From contig NZ_CP032548.1 of assembly GCF_003867015.1 (NCBI RefSeq), positions 3,229,001 to 3,293,000 of the forward strand: a stretch of DNA of 64,000 nucleotides, read 5' to 3'. The translations under genes were made by a program, and so were the position numbers. Positions 44,773-53,012 of this stretch are shown here, piece after piece. The stretch's first letter is position 1. The number at the start of each line of letters is the position of its first letter. The stretch is from Tenacibaculum singaporense (GTDB lineage: Bacteria > Bacteroidota > Bacteroidia > Flavobacteriales > Flavobacteriaceae). The notes beneath the pieces are model-generated. The model ran no database searches and had not been told where the DNA came from. It saw only the letters and a program-made list of their open reading frames with translations.

Positions 44773-45948
44773 TTAGCTTAAATGTTTTATATACGTTTCT
44801 AAATCTTTATCACCTCTTCCTGATAAATTCACCACAACCACTTGATCTTTTTGTAAATTCATTTTTGGTAATACTGCTAAGGCGTGTGCACTTTCTAATG
44901 CTGGAATAATTCCTTCTATTTTTGTCAATTCATAAGCAGCGTCTAGTGCTTCTTTGTCCGTAGCATTCATAAAGGTTGTTCGTTCTGTTTCATGTAAATA
45001 GGCATGTAACGGTCCCACTCCTGGATAATCTAATCCTGCAGAAATAGAATAAGGTTCTACAATTTGCCCGTATTCATCTTGCATTAAAATCGTTTTACTA
45101 CCGTGAATTACACCTACTTCTCCTAATTGTGAGGTTGCAGCACTTTCTCCAGAATTCACTCCTAAGCCAGCCGCTTCAACTGCAATCAATTCTACTTCTT
45201 CATCTTCTAAATAATGATAAAAAGCACCTGCTGCATTACTTCCTCCACCTACACAAGCTATAATAGTATCAGGATTTTCTTTCCCTGTTTGTTCTTTCAA
45301 TTGCACTTTCATTTCTTCTGAAATCACTGCTTGCAATCGCGCTACCATATCTGGGTATGGATGCGGGCCTACCACAGAACCTATTAAATAATAGGTATCT
45401 GGATGTTGAATCCAATAACGAATTGCTTCATTCGTAGCATCTTTCAGGGTTTTGCTTCCACTAGTTGCTGGTACTACTTTAGCTCCTAACATTTTCATAC
45501 GTGCAACATTCGGCGCTTGTCGTTGAATATCGGTTTCTCCCATAAAAACAATGCACTCTAACCCCATCAAGGCACATACTGTAGCTGTAGCCACACCATG
45601 TTGCCCCGCACCTGTTTCTGCAAGAATCTTAGTCTTTCCTAAATGTTTTGCGATTAAAATCTGACCAATAGTATTATTGACTTTATGTGCTCCTGTATGA
45701 TTTAAATCTTCTCGTTTTAAATAAATTGTTGCTCCATATTTTTCTGATAATCGTTTTGCTAAATACAGCGGACTTGGACGACCAACATAGTGTTTTAATA
45801 AATCTTTATATTCCGCCTGAAACTCTTCAGATTCTATAATTTTTATATAATTATCTTCTAATTCTTTTACGTTTGGGTATAATAATTCTGGTATAAATGC
45901 TCCTCCAAATTGTCCGTAATATCCGTTATTGTCTGGTTGAAATTTCAT
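44773..45948 (-). CDS. trpB: Tryptophan synthase beta subunit
   Basis: The PLP enzyme that joins indole and serine to tryptophan. 391 aa, TrpB1 type. PLP-lysine K89 in [31 protein letters not shown] (substrate site), [10 protein letters not shown] (phosphate loop), and the C-terminal [11 protein letters not shown]. Between trpF and trpA in the operon; spacers on both sides carry palindromic repeats. Confidence 0.97.
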   Translation of the reverse strand: MKFQPDNNGYYGQFGGAFIPELLYPNVKELEDNYIKIIESEEFQAEYKDLLKHYVGRPSPLYLAKRLSEKYGATIYLKREDLNHTGAHKVNNTIGQILIAKHLGKTKILAETGAGQHGVATATVCALMGLECIVFMGETDIQRQAPNVARMKMLGAKVVPATSGSKTLKDATNEAIRYWIQHPDTYYLIGSVVGPHPYPDMVARLQAVISEEMKVQLKEQTGKENPDTIIACVGGGSNAAGAFYHYLEDEEVELIAVEAAGLGVNSGESAATSQLGEVGVIHGSKTILMQDEYGQIVEPYSISAGLDYPGVGPLHAYLHETERTTFMNATDKEALDAAYELTKIEGIIPALESAHALAVLPKMNLQKDQVVVVNLSGRGDKDLETYIKHLS

Positions 45949-45978
45949 CTTCTTATCGTAATGTTATTTAGTTACAGA

Positions 45979-46006
45979 GAGATTTCTCACTTCGTTCGAA
46001 ATGACA
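45979..46006. repeat. Short dispersed palindromic repeat (type 3) in trpF-trpB spacer
   Basis: GAGATTTCTCACTTCGTTCGAAATGACA: an imperfect palindromic unit (GAGATTTCTC; TTCGTTCGAA) like those scattered in many flavobacterial intergenic regions. It ends 1 nt before the trpF stop codon. Confidence 0.6.
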
Positions 46007-46007
46007 T

Positions 46008-46640
46008 TTAACTCTTTTTGACTAATATTTCTTTAAACTTCTTTAATTTCTCTATTGATTTTACTCCTGGCTTGATTTCAAACTTGCTATTCACATCAAT
46101 TGCATAGCAGTATTGTGATTCTTTTCTTTTAAGAAAGGATTGTAATTCTCCGACTTCTTCTAACCCTATTCCTCCACTTAAAAAGAAAGGTTTTGTTGAA
46201 TTGTAATCTTTCAAAACCTGCCAGTTAAAAGTTACTCCGTTTCCTCCACGCTCTTTTCCCTTAGTGTCAAACAAAAAGTAATCAACTACTTCTTCGTACG
46301 GTTTTAAAAGCTCAAAATTGAACTCATCTTTAATTCCAAATACTTTGATGATTTCTACTTTTGGTAAATGCTGTTTTAACTCCTTTATATACGCTACTGA
46401 TTCATCTCCATGCAACTGAACTGCATCCAGCTGATATTCTTCAATTAAAGAAACTACAATCTCCAAATACTCATTTACAAAAACGCCTACTTTTTTGATT
46501 CCATTGGGCAGCTTCGGAATGATTCCTTCAAAATTCCTTGATGATTTTTCATAGAAAATAAACCCTAAATAATCAGGCTGTAATTCAGCTACTTGCTGAA
46601 TATTTTCTATAAACTTCATTCCACAAACTTTTAGTTTCAT
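46008..46640 (-). CDS. trpF: Phosphoribosylanthranilate isomerase
   Basis: 210 aa TIM-barrel enzyme converting phosphoribosylanthranilate to the carboxyphenylamino deoxyribulose phosphate. N-terminal KLKVCGMK (catalytic Cys), YLGFIFYEKSSRNF, LDAVQLHGDES, DYFLFDTKGKERGGNGVTFNW (catalytic Asp and phosphate loop), FFLSGGIGLEEV and AIDVNSKFEIKPGVKS. trpC and trpF are separate genes here, not fused. Confidence 0.95.
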   Translation of the reverse strand: MKLKVCGMKFIENIQQVAELQPDYLGFIFYEKSSRNFEGIIPKLPNGIKKVGVFVNEYLEIVVSLIEEYQLDAVQLHGDESVAYIKELKQHLPKVEIIKVFGIKDEFNFELLKPYEEVVDYFLFDTKGKERGGNGVTFNWQVLKDYNSTKPFFLSGGIGLEEVGELQSFLKRKESQYCYAIDVNSKFEIKPGVKSIEKLKKFKEILVKKS

Positions 46641-46654
46641 ATTATTTATATTTC

Positions 46655-46754
46655 GTCACTTCGAGTAATTTTCGACTTTGTGAGAAAATTGTATCGAGAA
46701 GTACTTATTCTCGATACTAATTTATTCGTTCCTCATAAATTCACTCGAACTGAC
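46655..46754. repeat. Dispersed palindromic repeat type 1, copy in trpC-trpF spacer
   Basis: About 100 bp with terminal inverted repeats GTCACTTCGAGT / ACTCGAACTGAC and internal hairpin GTATCGAGAA / TTCTCGATAC. Homologous to 44659-44760. It ends 1 nt before the trpC stop codon. Confidence 0.82.
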
Positions 46755-46755
46755 A

Positions 46756-47544
46756 TTATCTAATTTGATCGATAAATTCTTGACATGCTTGTCCTGGGTT
46801 ATCCATTTTCATAAAGTTTTCTCCTATTAAAAAACCATGAAAACCATGTTCTTTTAATCCTGTTATAATCCTTGGATCTGAAATTCCGCTTTCAGAAACT
46901 TTTACTACCGTATCGGGTATTTGACTTGCTAAATTTATTGAGTGTTCTAAATCAACTTCAAACGTCTTTAAGTTTCTATTGTTAATTCCTATAATTTTAT
47001 TATCCAGATCTCCAATTTTATCTAAATCTTCTTGGGTATGGATTTCATATAAGACTTCTAATCCTAAATCTGTTGCTAACTGACCGTAATTCTTCAACTG
47101 TTCAGCTGTCAAACAAGTAGCTATTAACAACACCGCATCGGCACCAATTGCTTTAGCTTCTACTATTTGAAATCCATCAACAATAAAATCTTTTCTTAAA
47201 ATGGGTTTTTGCTGATTAATTACTCGTGCTTCCATCAAATCTGCCATCGTACCTCCAAAAAAAGAAGTATCGGTTAAGATCGATTGTGCTGCTACATTAG
47301 CATCTAAATATCCATTCGTTACTTCAGTAATCGTTACTTTGTCATTGATAATTCCTTTAGAAGGTGATTGACGTTTGAACTCTGCTATAATTCCTGTTGA
47401 ATAAGGCTCCAACAACGATTTTTTCAAAGAAATTGGTTGTCTTTTAAAATTCGGACTTTCAACCAGTTTTTTAACAGCAACTTCAGCTTTTATTTTTGCT
47501 ACTTCCTGTTTTTTAAAGGCTATTATTTTATCTAAAATAGTCAT
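46756..47544 (-). CDS. trpC: Indole-3-glycerol phosphate synthase
   Basis: 262 aa TIM barrel closing the indole ring. Visible: IIAEFKRQSPSKG (catalytic Lys region), ILTDTSFFGGTMADL, PILRKDFIVDGFQIVEAKAIGADAVLLI (catalytic Lys and Glu), VLYEIHTQEDL, IIGINNRNLKTFEVD and VSESGISDP, GFLIGENFM for phosphate. The spacer to trpD contains a type 2 repeat. Confidence 0.96.
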   Translation of the reverse strand: MTILDKIIAFKKQEVAKIKAEVAVKKLVESPNFKRQPISLKKSLLEPYSTGIIAEFKRQSPSKGIINDKVTITEVTNGYLDANVAAQSILTDTSFFGGTMADLMEARVINQQKPILRKDFIVDGFQIVEAKAIGADAVLLIATCLTAEQLKNYGQLATDLGLEVLYEIHTQEDLDKIGDLDNKIIGINNRNLKTFEVDLEHSINLASQIPDTVVKVSESGISDPRIITGLKEHGFHGFLIGENFMKMDNPGQACQEFIDQIR

Positions 47545-47559
47545 CTTATATTCTTTTTG

Positions 47560-47657
47560 TTATTGCGAACAAAGTGAAGCAATCTAAATTATTTTCTTTA
47601 CAGAAAGATTCCTTCACTACCACTTCGACTACGCTCAGTGTCCGTTCGGAATGACGG
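47560..47657. repeat. Dispersed palindromic repeat type 2 in trpD-trpC spacer
   Basis: Begins TTATTGCGAACAAAGTGAAG, continues CAATCT ... AGATTCCTTCACT, and ends CTCAGTGTCCGTTCGGAATG-ACGG, with complementary arms (TTGCGAAC near the start against GTTCGGAATGA near the end; CAATCT against AGATTC). It resembles the widespread flavobacterial attgcgaac / gttcg-aatgac repeats. Confidence 0.65.
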
Positions 47658-47666
47658 TTTTTTATT

Positions 47667-48653
47667 TTAATTTACTAATTTCTCTAACGATTGTTTTGCT
47701 TTTAACCCTAATAACGAATCTTTTGCTTCTTCAAAAGCAGTTTCAAAACTCTTATTTTTATTAAACGTTTTTAAGGCAAATGCCGCGTTGGTTAATACCA
47801 CATTATTTTGTGCTTCTGTTCCTTTTCCGTTGATTATGTTCACAAATATGTCCGCAGCTTCTTTAACAGTATTCCCTCCAAAAATAGCTGATGGAGCAAT
47901 TTGTTGTTGTCCTAAATCAGATGGAGAAACTTGTTGCTCTGCTTCTTTGGTAAACAATTTAAAATCTCCTGTTAACGATATTTCGTCGTACCCATCTAAT
48001 GCATGTACCACACCATAATTTACTTCAGATTGTTGCAACATATAATTGTACACCCTGGCAACCTCTAAATTAAATACGCCCACCAATTGATTTTGTGGAC
48101 GACTTGGATTTACCAATGGCCCCAACATGTTAAAAAATGTTTTTACTCCTAATTCTCTTCGAATAGGTGCTACAACTTTCATTGCTGGATGAAATAGTGG
48201 TGCGTGTAAAAAACAAATATTTGCTTCTTCCAACTGACTTTTCAACGCGGTTACATCATTTGTAAAATTGTATCCTAAAAACTCTAACATATTAGAGGAT
48301 CCCGATGCAGAAGACACTCCGTAATTACCATGCTTTGCAACTTTATGTCCTGTTCCTGCCACAATAAATGAGGTTAATGTTGAAATGTTGAACGTATTTT
48401 TTCCATCCCCACCTGTTCCGCATAAATCAATAGTATTAAAATCTGACAAATCTACTTTTATTGCTAACTCTAATAAAGCTTCTCTAAATCCTGATAATTC
48501 ATCAACCGAAACTGGTCGCATTAAAAACACGGTAATGAATGCAGCTATTTGTGAAGCATTGTATTTTTCTTGTGCAATATTTATCAACACTTCTTTCGAT
48601 TGTTCCTTGGTCAATCGTTTTTGTTCAAATAGGGTGTTTAGTATTTTTTTCAT
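47667..48653 (-). CDS. trpD: Anthranilate phosphoribosyltransferase
   Basis: 328 aa. Transfers phosphoribose from PRPP to anthranilate. Motifs: LCGTGGDGKNTFNISTLTSFIVAG (PRPP phosphate loop), VAKHGNYGVSSASGSSNMLEFLG (KHGN and SS-S motifs), FLHAPLFHPAMKVVAPIRRELGVKTFFNMLGPLVNP (anthranilate and metal sites), and VHALDGYDEIS. 10 nt downstream of trpG. Confidence 0.96.
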   Translation of the reverse strand: MKKILNTLFEQKRLTKEQSKEVLINIAQEKYNASQIAAFITVFLMRPVSVDELSGFREALLELAIKVDLSDFNTIDLCGTGGDGKNTFNISTLTSFIVAGTGHKVAKHGNYGVSSASGSSNMLEFLGYNFTNDVTALKSQLEEANICFLHAPLFHPAMKVVAPIRRELGVKTFFNMLGPLVNPSRPQNQLVGVFNLEVARVYNYMLQQSEVNYGVVHALDGYDEISLTGDFKLFTKEAEQQVSPSDLGQQQIAPSAIFGGNTVKEAADIFVNIINGKGTEAQNNVVLTNAAFALKTFNKNKSFETAFEEAKDSLLGLKAKQSLEKLVN

Positions 48654-48663
48654 ATCAATAGCT

Positions 48664-49257
48664 TTAAGCTTTTAGCTTTTGGCTTTCGGCAAAAGCAATA
48701 AAATTCTGAATCATTTTTTTCCCATCAGGAGTTAAAATACTTTCTGGGTGAAACTGTACCGCTTCAATAGGAAATTCTTTATGACGTAGTGCCATAATGC
48801 TACCATCTTCATCAATTGCTGTTATTTCTAGTTCCTCTGGAAAGTTGTTGCGTGAAGCAATCCAAGAGTGATAGCGTGCAGCTTCAAAAGTTTCCGGAAT
48901 GTTTTTGAAAGTGACTGTATTATTTTGTATCACTTTCATTTCAGTAGCTACCCCATGAAAAACATCATTCAAATTTTCTATTTCACCTCCAAAAACTTCA
49001 GTGATAGCCTGTAAACCTAGGCATACTCCAAAAATTGGAATTCTACCTGCATACGTTTTTATGGTTTCTTTTAAAATTCCTGCTTCATCAGGAATTCCTG
49101 GTCCTGGTGATAGAATAATAGCATCATAATTTTTAATTTCATCTACTGAAATTTCATCGTTACGATATACATCAGGTAACTTTCCTGTGATATCTTCTAC
49201 ATAATGCACCAGATTATAGGTAAACGAGTCGTAATTATCTAATATTAATATCTTCAT
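48664..49257 (-). CDS. trpG: Anthranilate synthase glutamine amidotransferase component
   Basis: 197 aa from ATG 49257 (MKILILDNYDSFTYNLVHYVED); the extension to 49332 lacks homology and lies in the trpE-trpG spacer. Class I amidotransferase triad: Cys in IFGVCLGLQAI, His and Glu in VQFHPESILTP; LSPGPGIPDEAG oxyanion region. Supplies ammonia to TrpE. The 83-nt spacer to trpE shows no repeat. Confidence 0.96.
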   Translation of the reverse strand: MKILILDNYDSFTYNLVHYVEDITGKLPDVYRNDEISVDEIKNYDAIILSPGPGIPDEAGILKETIKTYAGRIPIFGVCLGLQAITEVFGGEIENLNDVFHGVATEMKVIQNNTVTFKNIPETFEAARYHSWIASRNNFPEELEITAIDEDGSIMALRHKEFPIEAVQFHPESILTPDGKKMIQNFIAFAESQKLKA

Positions 49258-49340
49258 ATTTATAGTATTGAGTATTGAGGTTTGAATATTGATAAAACAT
49301 GTATATCCCACATCTAAATACAAACATCTCAATTCTAATT

Positions 49341-50732
49341 TTATATTTCTTCTGCTAACACTAATGCTTTTTTTAATGCTGCTAACTTATTATTTACTTC
49401 TTGCAGTTCGTTTTCTTCTTTTGAGTTGATTACTATTCCTGCTCCTGCTTGATAGTACAAAGTATTGTTTTTACTTACAAAAGAACGAATCGCTATAGCT
49501 TGATTTACATTTCCGTTCAGTCCAATAAAACCAACACATCCTCCATAAAATCCACGAGTTTGATTTTCGTATTTATCTATCAATTCCATGGCTTTGTATT
49601 TTGGGGCTCCACTCAAGGTTCCTGCAGGAAATGTATCTCCTACAATTTCTATCGGGTTTCCTGTAATTTTACCTGTTACTGTGGATACCAAATGAATTAC
49701 ATGACTAAAATACTGTACTTCTTTATAAGTTTCAACTGTTACATTAGTTGCATGTTTACTTAAATCATTTCTTGCTAAATCAACCAACATTACATGTTCT
49801 GCATTTTCTTTCGGATCATTTGCTAACTCTTTTGCCAACTCCCTATCTTTTTCATCATCACCTGTTCTTCTAAAGGTTCCTGCAATTGGATTGATTACTG
49901 CCTGACCTTCATCTATTTTAATTTGTGCTTCTGGCGAAGATCCCATTAACTTAAAACTTCCGTAATCAAAATAGAATAAATATGGAGAAGGATTTATAGA
50001 GCGTAACGCTCTGTACACATTAAACTCATCCCCTTTAAATTGTTGTTGAAATTGACGTGATAATACCAACTGAAAAACATCTCCTCTTTTACAGTGTTCT
50101 TTTGCTTTTGTTACACTTTCTTTAAACTCTTCATCAGTTATATTAGATGTTTCTTCTCCTTCAAAAGTAAAGTCATATTTAGCAAAAGATTGAGAATTCA
50201 CTAAGTTTTCAATCTCCAATAATCGAGACTCCTCTCCTTCTGGAATATTCTCTATCAAAATCATTTCATTTTTAAAATGATTAATTGCTACGATAAATCG
50301 AAAAAAGCTATACTGTAATACTGGAATTTCAGAAGGTGCTTTATCTGATTTTAACTGAATTGTTTCAAAGTATTGAACCGCATCAAAAGTAGTATAACCA
50401 TACAATCCATTAAATGATTTTATCTCCTCCGAACAGTCTACCGAAATAACATTGCTATACGCATCAAACTTCTCGTAAAAATTTCTTTGAATAGGTTTTC
50501 TTGCTAATTCTTCTTTTTGATAAGACAATAACAACTCATCGTTTTCTGCTTTGATGGTTACCAACGGTTCTATACATAAAAACGAATAACTATTCTCTTT
50601 ACTGTGATAATCTGAACTTTCTAACAGCAAACTATTCGCGTACTTATCTCTTGTTCTTAAATACAAGCTAACTGGCGTTATCATATCTGCCAATTGTTTT
50701 TTTGCTATTGTTTTAAAGGTAATTTTTTTCAT
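49341..50732 (-). CDS. trpE: Anthranilate synthase component I
   Basis: 463 aa from ATG 50732 (MKKITFKTIAKKQL); the longer frame to 50768 would start inside the leader terminator. Chorismate-binding domain: FQLVLSRQFQ, LFYFDYGSFKLMGSSPEAQ, INPIAGTFRRTGDDEKD, EHVMLVDLARNDLSK, FPAGTLSGAPKYKAMELI and GIVINSKEENELQEVNNK. N-terminal YLLLESSDYHSKE-type region (here LLLESS) would bind feedback Trp. First structural gene of trpEGDCFBA, governed by the upstream trpL attenuator. Confidence 0.96.
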   Translation of the reverse strand: MKKITFKTIAKKQLADMITPVSLYLRTRDKYANSLLLESSDYHSKENSYSFLCIEPLVTIKAENDELLLSYQKEELARKPIQRNFYEKFDAYSNVISVDCSEEIKSFNGLYGYTTFDAVQYFETIQLKSDKAPSEIPVLQYSFFRFIVAINHFKNEMILIENIPEGEESRLLEIENLVNSQSFAKYDFTFEGEETSNITDEEFKESVTKAKEHCKRGDVFQLVLSRQFQQQFKGDEFNVYRALRSINPSPYLFYFDYGSFKLMGSSPEAQIKIDEGQAVINPIAGTFRRTGDDEKDRELAKELANDPKENAEHVMLVDLARNDLSKHATNVTVETYKEVQYFSHVIHLVSTVTGKITGNPIEIVGDTFPAGTLSGAPKYKAMELIDKYENQTRGFYGGCVGFIGLNGNVNQAIAIRSFVSKNNTLYYQAGAGIVINSKEENELQEVNNKLAALKKALVLAEEI

Positions 50733-50754
50733 TTTATTTAATATGTAAAAACAA

Positions 50755-50782
50755 AAAAGGCTTATCATGAGATAAGCCTTTT
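50755..50782 (-). terminator. trp attenuator terminator between trpL and trpE
   Basis: Perfect 12-bp stem (AAAAGGCTTATC / GATAAGCCTTTT, 4-nt loop) followed on the minus strand by TTTTTTGTTTT. It lies 33 nt after the trpL stop and 22 nt before trpE, so read-through is required for trp expression. Confidence 0.9.
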
Positions 50783-50814
50783 CGTTGTATTATAGATATA
50801 ACAAGATGGTCTCA

Positions 50815-50868
50815 CTAACGTAAGTTATGAGTTTTCCACCACCAGTTATTTAATTGTTGTTTCATCAT
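50815..50868 (-). CDS. trpL: trp operon leader peptide with three consecutive Trp codons
   Basis: 17 residues, MMKQQLNNWWWKTHNLR, ending in TAG. Trp codons 9-11 are TGG TGG TGG (50844-50836). It starts 7 nt after a consensus promoter box and is followed by a possible pause hairpin (CTCATAAC / GTTAGTGAG, using the end of the leader ORF) and then the attenuator terminator. This is the standard design of ribosome-mediated attenuation: when charged tRNA-Trp is low the ribosome stalls on the Trp codons and the downstream fold should change. The alternative antiterminator pairing is not obvious by eye. Confidence 0.9.
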   Translation of the reverse strand: MMKQQLNNWWWKTHNLR

Positions 50869-50875
50869 TATGTTA

Positions 50876-50906
50876 CAAATGTATAAAGTGATTTTGATTT
50901 TACAAA
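50876..50906 (-). promoter_or_regulatory. trp operon promoter (TTTG-N19-TACATTTG)
   Basis: On the minus strand TTTG (50906-50903) and TACATTTG (50883-50876) with 19 nt between them: the best full promoter match in the window. The start site would be near 50871, 2-4 nt before the trpL ATG, so the leader peptide mRNA has almost no untranslated 5' end. Confidence 0.75.
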
Positions 50907-51115
50907 CTTTTCTTTCAAATTATTTATTGCAACTAAAAAATAGTAAGTCTCTATGAGTAAACAAAGCTGTTTAAGTTTCACTTCAACACAAAAAACAATA
51001 ATTAAATTATATTTTATAATCATATTTTAATTTTAACTTACAATTAAAAAACATTCCCTTGTTATTTGTACCAGAAATAAACCAAAAAGAATAAAATTTA
51101 TAAAAAGATATTATT

Positions 51116-52777
51116 ATGTGTGGAATTGTATGTGCGTTTGATTTAAAACAACCTTCAGATAAGCTGAGACCTCAAATCTTAGAAATGGCTAAAAAAGTTC
51201 GTCATAGAGGTCCAGACTGGAGCGGAATTTATAGTGATGAGAAAGCAATTATGGCACATGAGCGATTAGCAATTGTTGATCCTGCTTCTGGACAACAACC
51301 TCTATTTAGCCATGACCGTAGATTTGTATTAGCTGCCAATGGAGAGATATACAATCACAAAGAAATAAGAAAGCAACTTAAGGAACAGCATGAGTTTTTA
51401 ACTAAATCTGATTGTGAGGTTATCTTAGCTTTATACAAAGAAAAAGGTGTAGAATTTTTAGATGATTTAAACGGGATTTTTGGTTTTGCCGTATACGATT
51501 CAATTACGGATGAATATTTAGTAGCCCGTGACCATATGGGAATTATTCCCCTATACATGGGATGGGATAAACATGGTACTTTTTATGTAGCTTCTGAATT
51601 AAAAGCTTTAGAAGGAGTTTGTAACAAAATCGAAATTTTTCCCCCTGGACACTATTATACGCGTGAAGATGGATTACAAAAATGGTATTCTCGTGACTGG
51701 ATGGAGTACGAAGCTGTTAGAGACAACCAAACATCAATTGAAGAAGTACGTGACGCTTTAGAAGCAGCCGTTCATCGTCAACTAATGAGTGATGTGCCAT
51801 ACGGTGTTTTATTATCTGGTGGACTAGACTCTTCCATTACCTCAGCTATTGCTAAAAAATATGCTGCTAAGCGTATAGAATCTGGTGATAAAGATGCTGC
51901 TTGGTACCCTCAGCTACATTCGTTTTCAATAGGCTTAGAAGGTTCTCCAGATTTAGCTGCTGCTAAAAAAGTATCGGAATATATTGACACTATTCATCAC
52001 GAAATCACTTTTACTATTCAAGAAGGCTTAGATGCAATAAAAGATGTTATTTACAACCTAGAAACTTACGATATTACAACAGTTCGTGCCTCTACTCCCA
52101 TGTATTTAATGGCACGTGTTATTAAATCGATGGGAATAAAAATGGTACTATCTGGTGAAGGTGCTGATGAACTTTTTGGAGGATATTTGTACTTCCACAA
52201 AGCTCCTAATGCAGAAGAGTTCCACAAAGAAACAGTTAGAAAATTAGATAAGCTATATCAATACGATTGTTTACGTGCTAACAAAAGCTTAATGGCTTGG
52301 GGAATTGAAGGTCGTGTTCCATTCTTAGATAAAGAGTTCATGGATGTTGCAATGCGTATTAACCCTGAAGATAAAATGATTAACGGTGAGCGCATGGAAA
52401 AATGGGTATTACGAAAAGCCTTTGAAAGCTATTTACCTGAAGAAGTAGCTTGGAGACAAAAAGAACAATTCTCTGATGGAGTTGGGTATAACTGGATTGA
52501 CACCTTAAAAGAAGTTGTAGAAGCTGCTATTACTGATGAAATGATGGCAAACGCCTCACATCGTTTTCCTACTCAAACACCAAGAGCCAAAGAAGAATAT
52601 TATTATCGTTCAATATTTGAAGAACATTTCCCTAGTGAAACTGCTGCTTTAACAGTTCCATCTGTGCCTTCAATTGCTTGTAGTACCCCTACAGCGTTAG
52701 CATGGGATAAAAGTTTTCAAAACCAAAACGAACCCTCTGGTAGAGCTATCAAAGCTGTACATGAAGACGCTTACTAA
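51116..52777 (+). CDS. asnB: Asparagine synthase (glutamine-hydrolysing), AsnB type
   Basis: 553 aa. N-terminal Ntn glutaminase with catalytic C2 (MCGIVCAFD), HERLAIVDPASGQQPL and NGEIYNH; C-terminal synthetase with the PP-loop LLSGGLDSSITSAIAKK and VLSGEGADELFGGYLYF. Makes Asn from Asp, Gln and ATP. The full-length class B form resembles the E. coli/eukaryotic enzyme. Divergent from trpL; no exact TAnnTTTG box was found in the upstream region (50907-51115). Confidence 0.96.
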   Translation: MCGIVCAFDLKQPSDKLRPQILEMAKKVRHRGPDWSGIYSDEKAIMAHERLAIVDPASGQQPLFSHDRRFVLAANGEIYNHKEIRKQLKEQHEFLTKSDCEVILALYKEKGVEFLDDLNGIFGFAVYDSITDEYLVARDHMGIIPLYMGWDKHGTFYVASELKALEGVCNKIEIFPPGHYYTREDGLQKWYSRDWMEYEAVRDNQTSIEEVRDALEAAVHRQLMSDVPYGVLLSGGLDSSITSAIAKKYAAKRIESGDKDAAWYPQLHSFSIGLEGSPDLAAAKKVSEYIDTIHHEITFTIQEGLDAIKDVIYNLETYDITTVRASTPMYLMARVIKSMGIKMVLSGEGADELFGGYLYFHKAPNAEEFHKETVRKLDKLYQYDCLRANKSLMAWGIEGRVPFLDKEFMDVAMRINPEDKMINGERMEKWVLRKAFESYLPEEVAWRQKEQFSDGVGYNWIDTLKEVVEAAITDEMMANASHRFPTQTPRAKEEYYYRSIFEEHFPSETAALTVPSVPSIACSTPTALAWDKSFQNQNEPSGRAIKAVHEDAY

Positions 52778-52815
52778 GAAAAATTCTTAGTTTTTTTCAA
52801 ATTTTAGTTGTGATA

Positions 52816-52841
52816 AAAATCTCGCTTTTGCGGGATTTTTT
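52816..52841 (+). terminator. Intrinsic terminator of asnB
   Basis: AAATCTCGC-TTTT-GCGGGATTT followed by Ts; the single imperfect position is a U-G pair on the plus strand. Confidence 0.8.
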
Positions 52842-52938
52842 TATACAAAAACTTAAAACTTTGTTAAACTAAACTCTTTGAATCATTTCTTATAGTAATA
52901 AGAACAATTTTAACAACACTTTCTTTTTTTTGAAAGTA

Positions 52939-52946
52939 ATTTTGTT
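52939..52946 (+). promoter_or_regulatory. -7 promoter element (TAATTTTG) for the 53013 gene
   Basis: Exact TAnnTTTG match on the plus strand, giving a leader of about 62 nt before the ATG at 53013. Confidence 0.45.
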
Positions 52947-53012
52947 CTTCCTCAAAACCGAATTATTACTCATACTCCTCGTTTTTTTTAACAACCACTA
53001 AAACTTAGTATT

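Noticed and set aside
44659-47657. CRISPR array or tRNA genes in the trp spacers
   Set aside because: The repeats are palindromic, of different types, not regularly spaced, and do not fold as tRNA. No CRISPR or tRNA was found anywhere in the window.
50953-51030. 25-codon ORF (MSKQSC...) between trpL and asnB on the plus strand
   Set aside because: No promoter box or ribosome-binding signal, AT-rich low-complexity codons at the end (KLYFIIIF), and no resemblance to a leader peptide for Asn or Gln. Probably chance.
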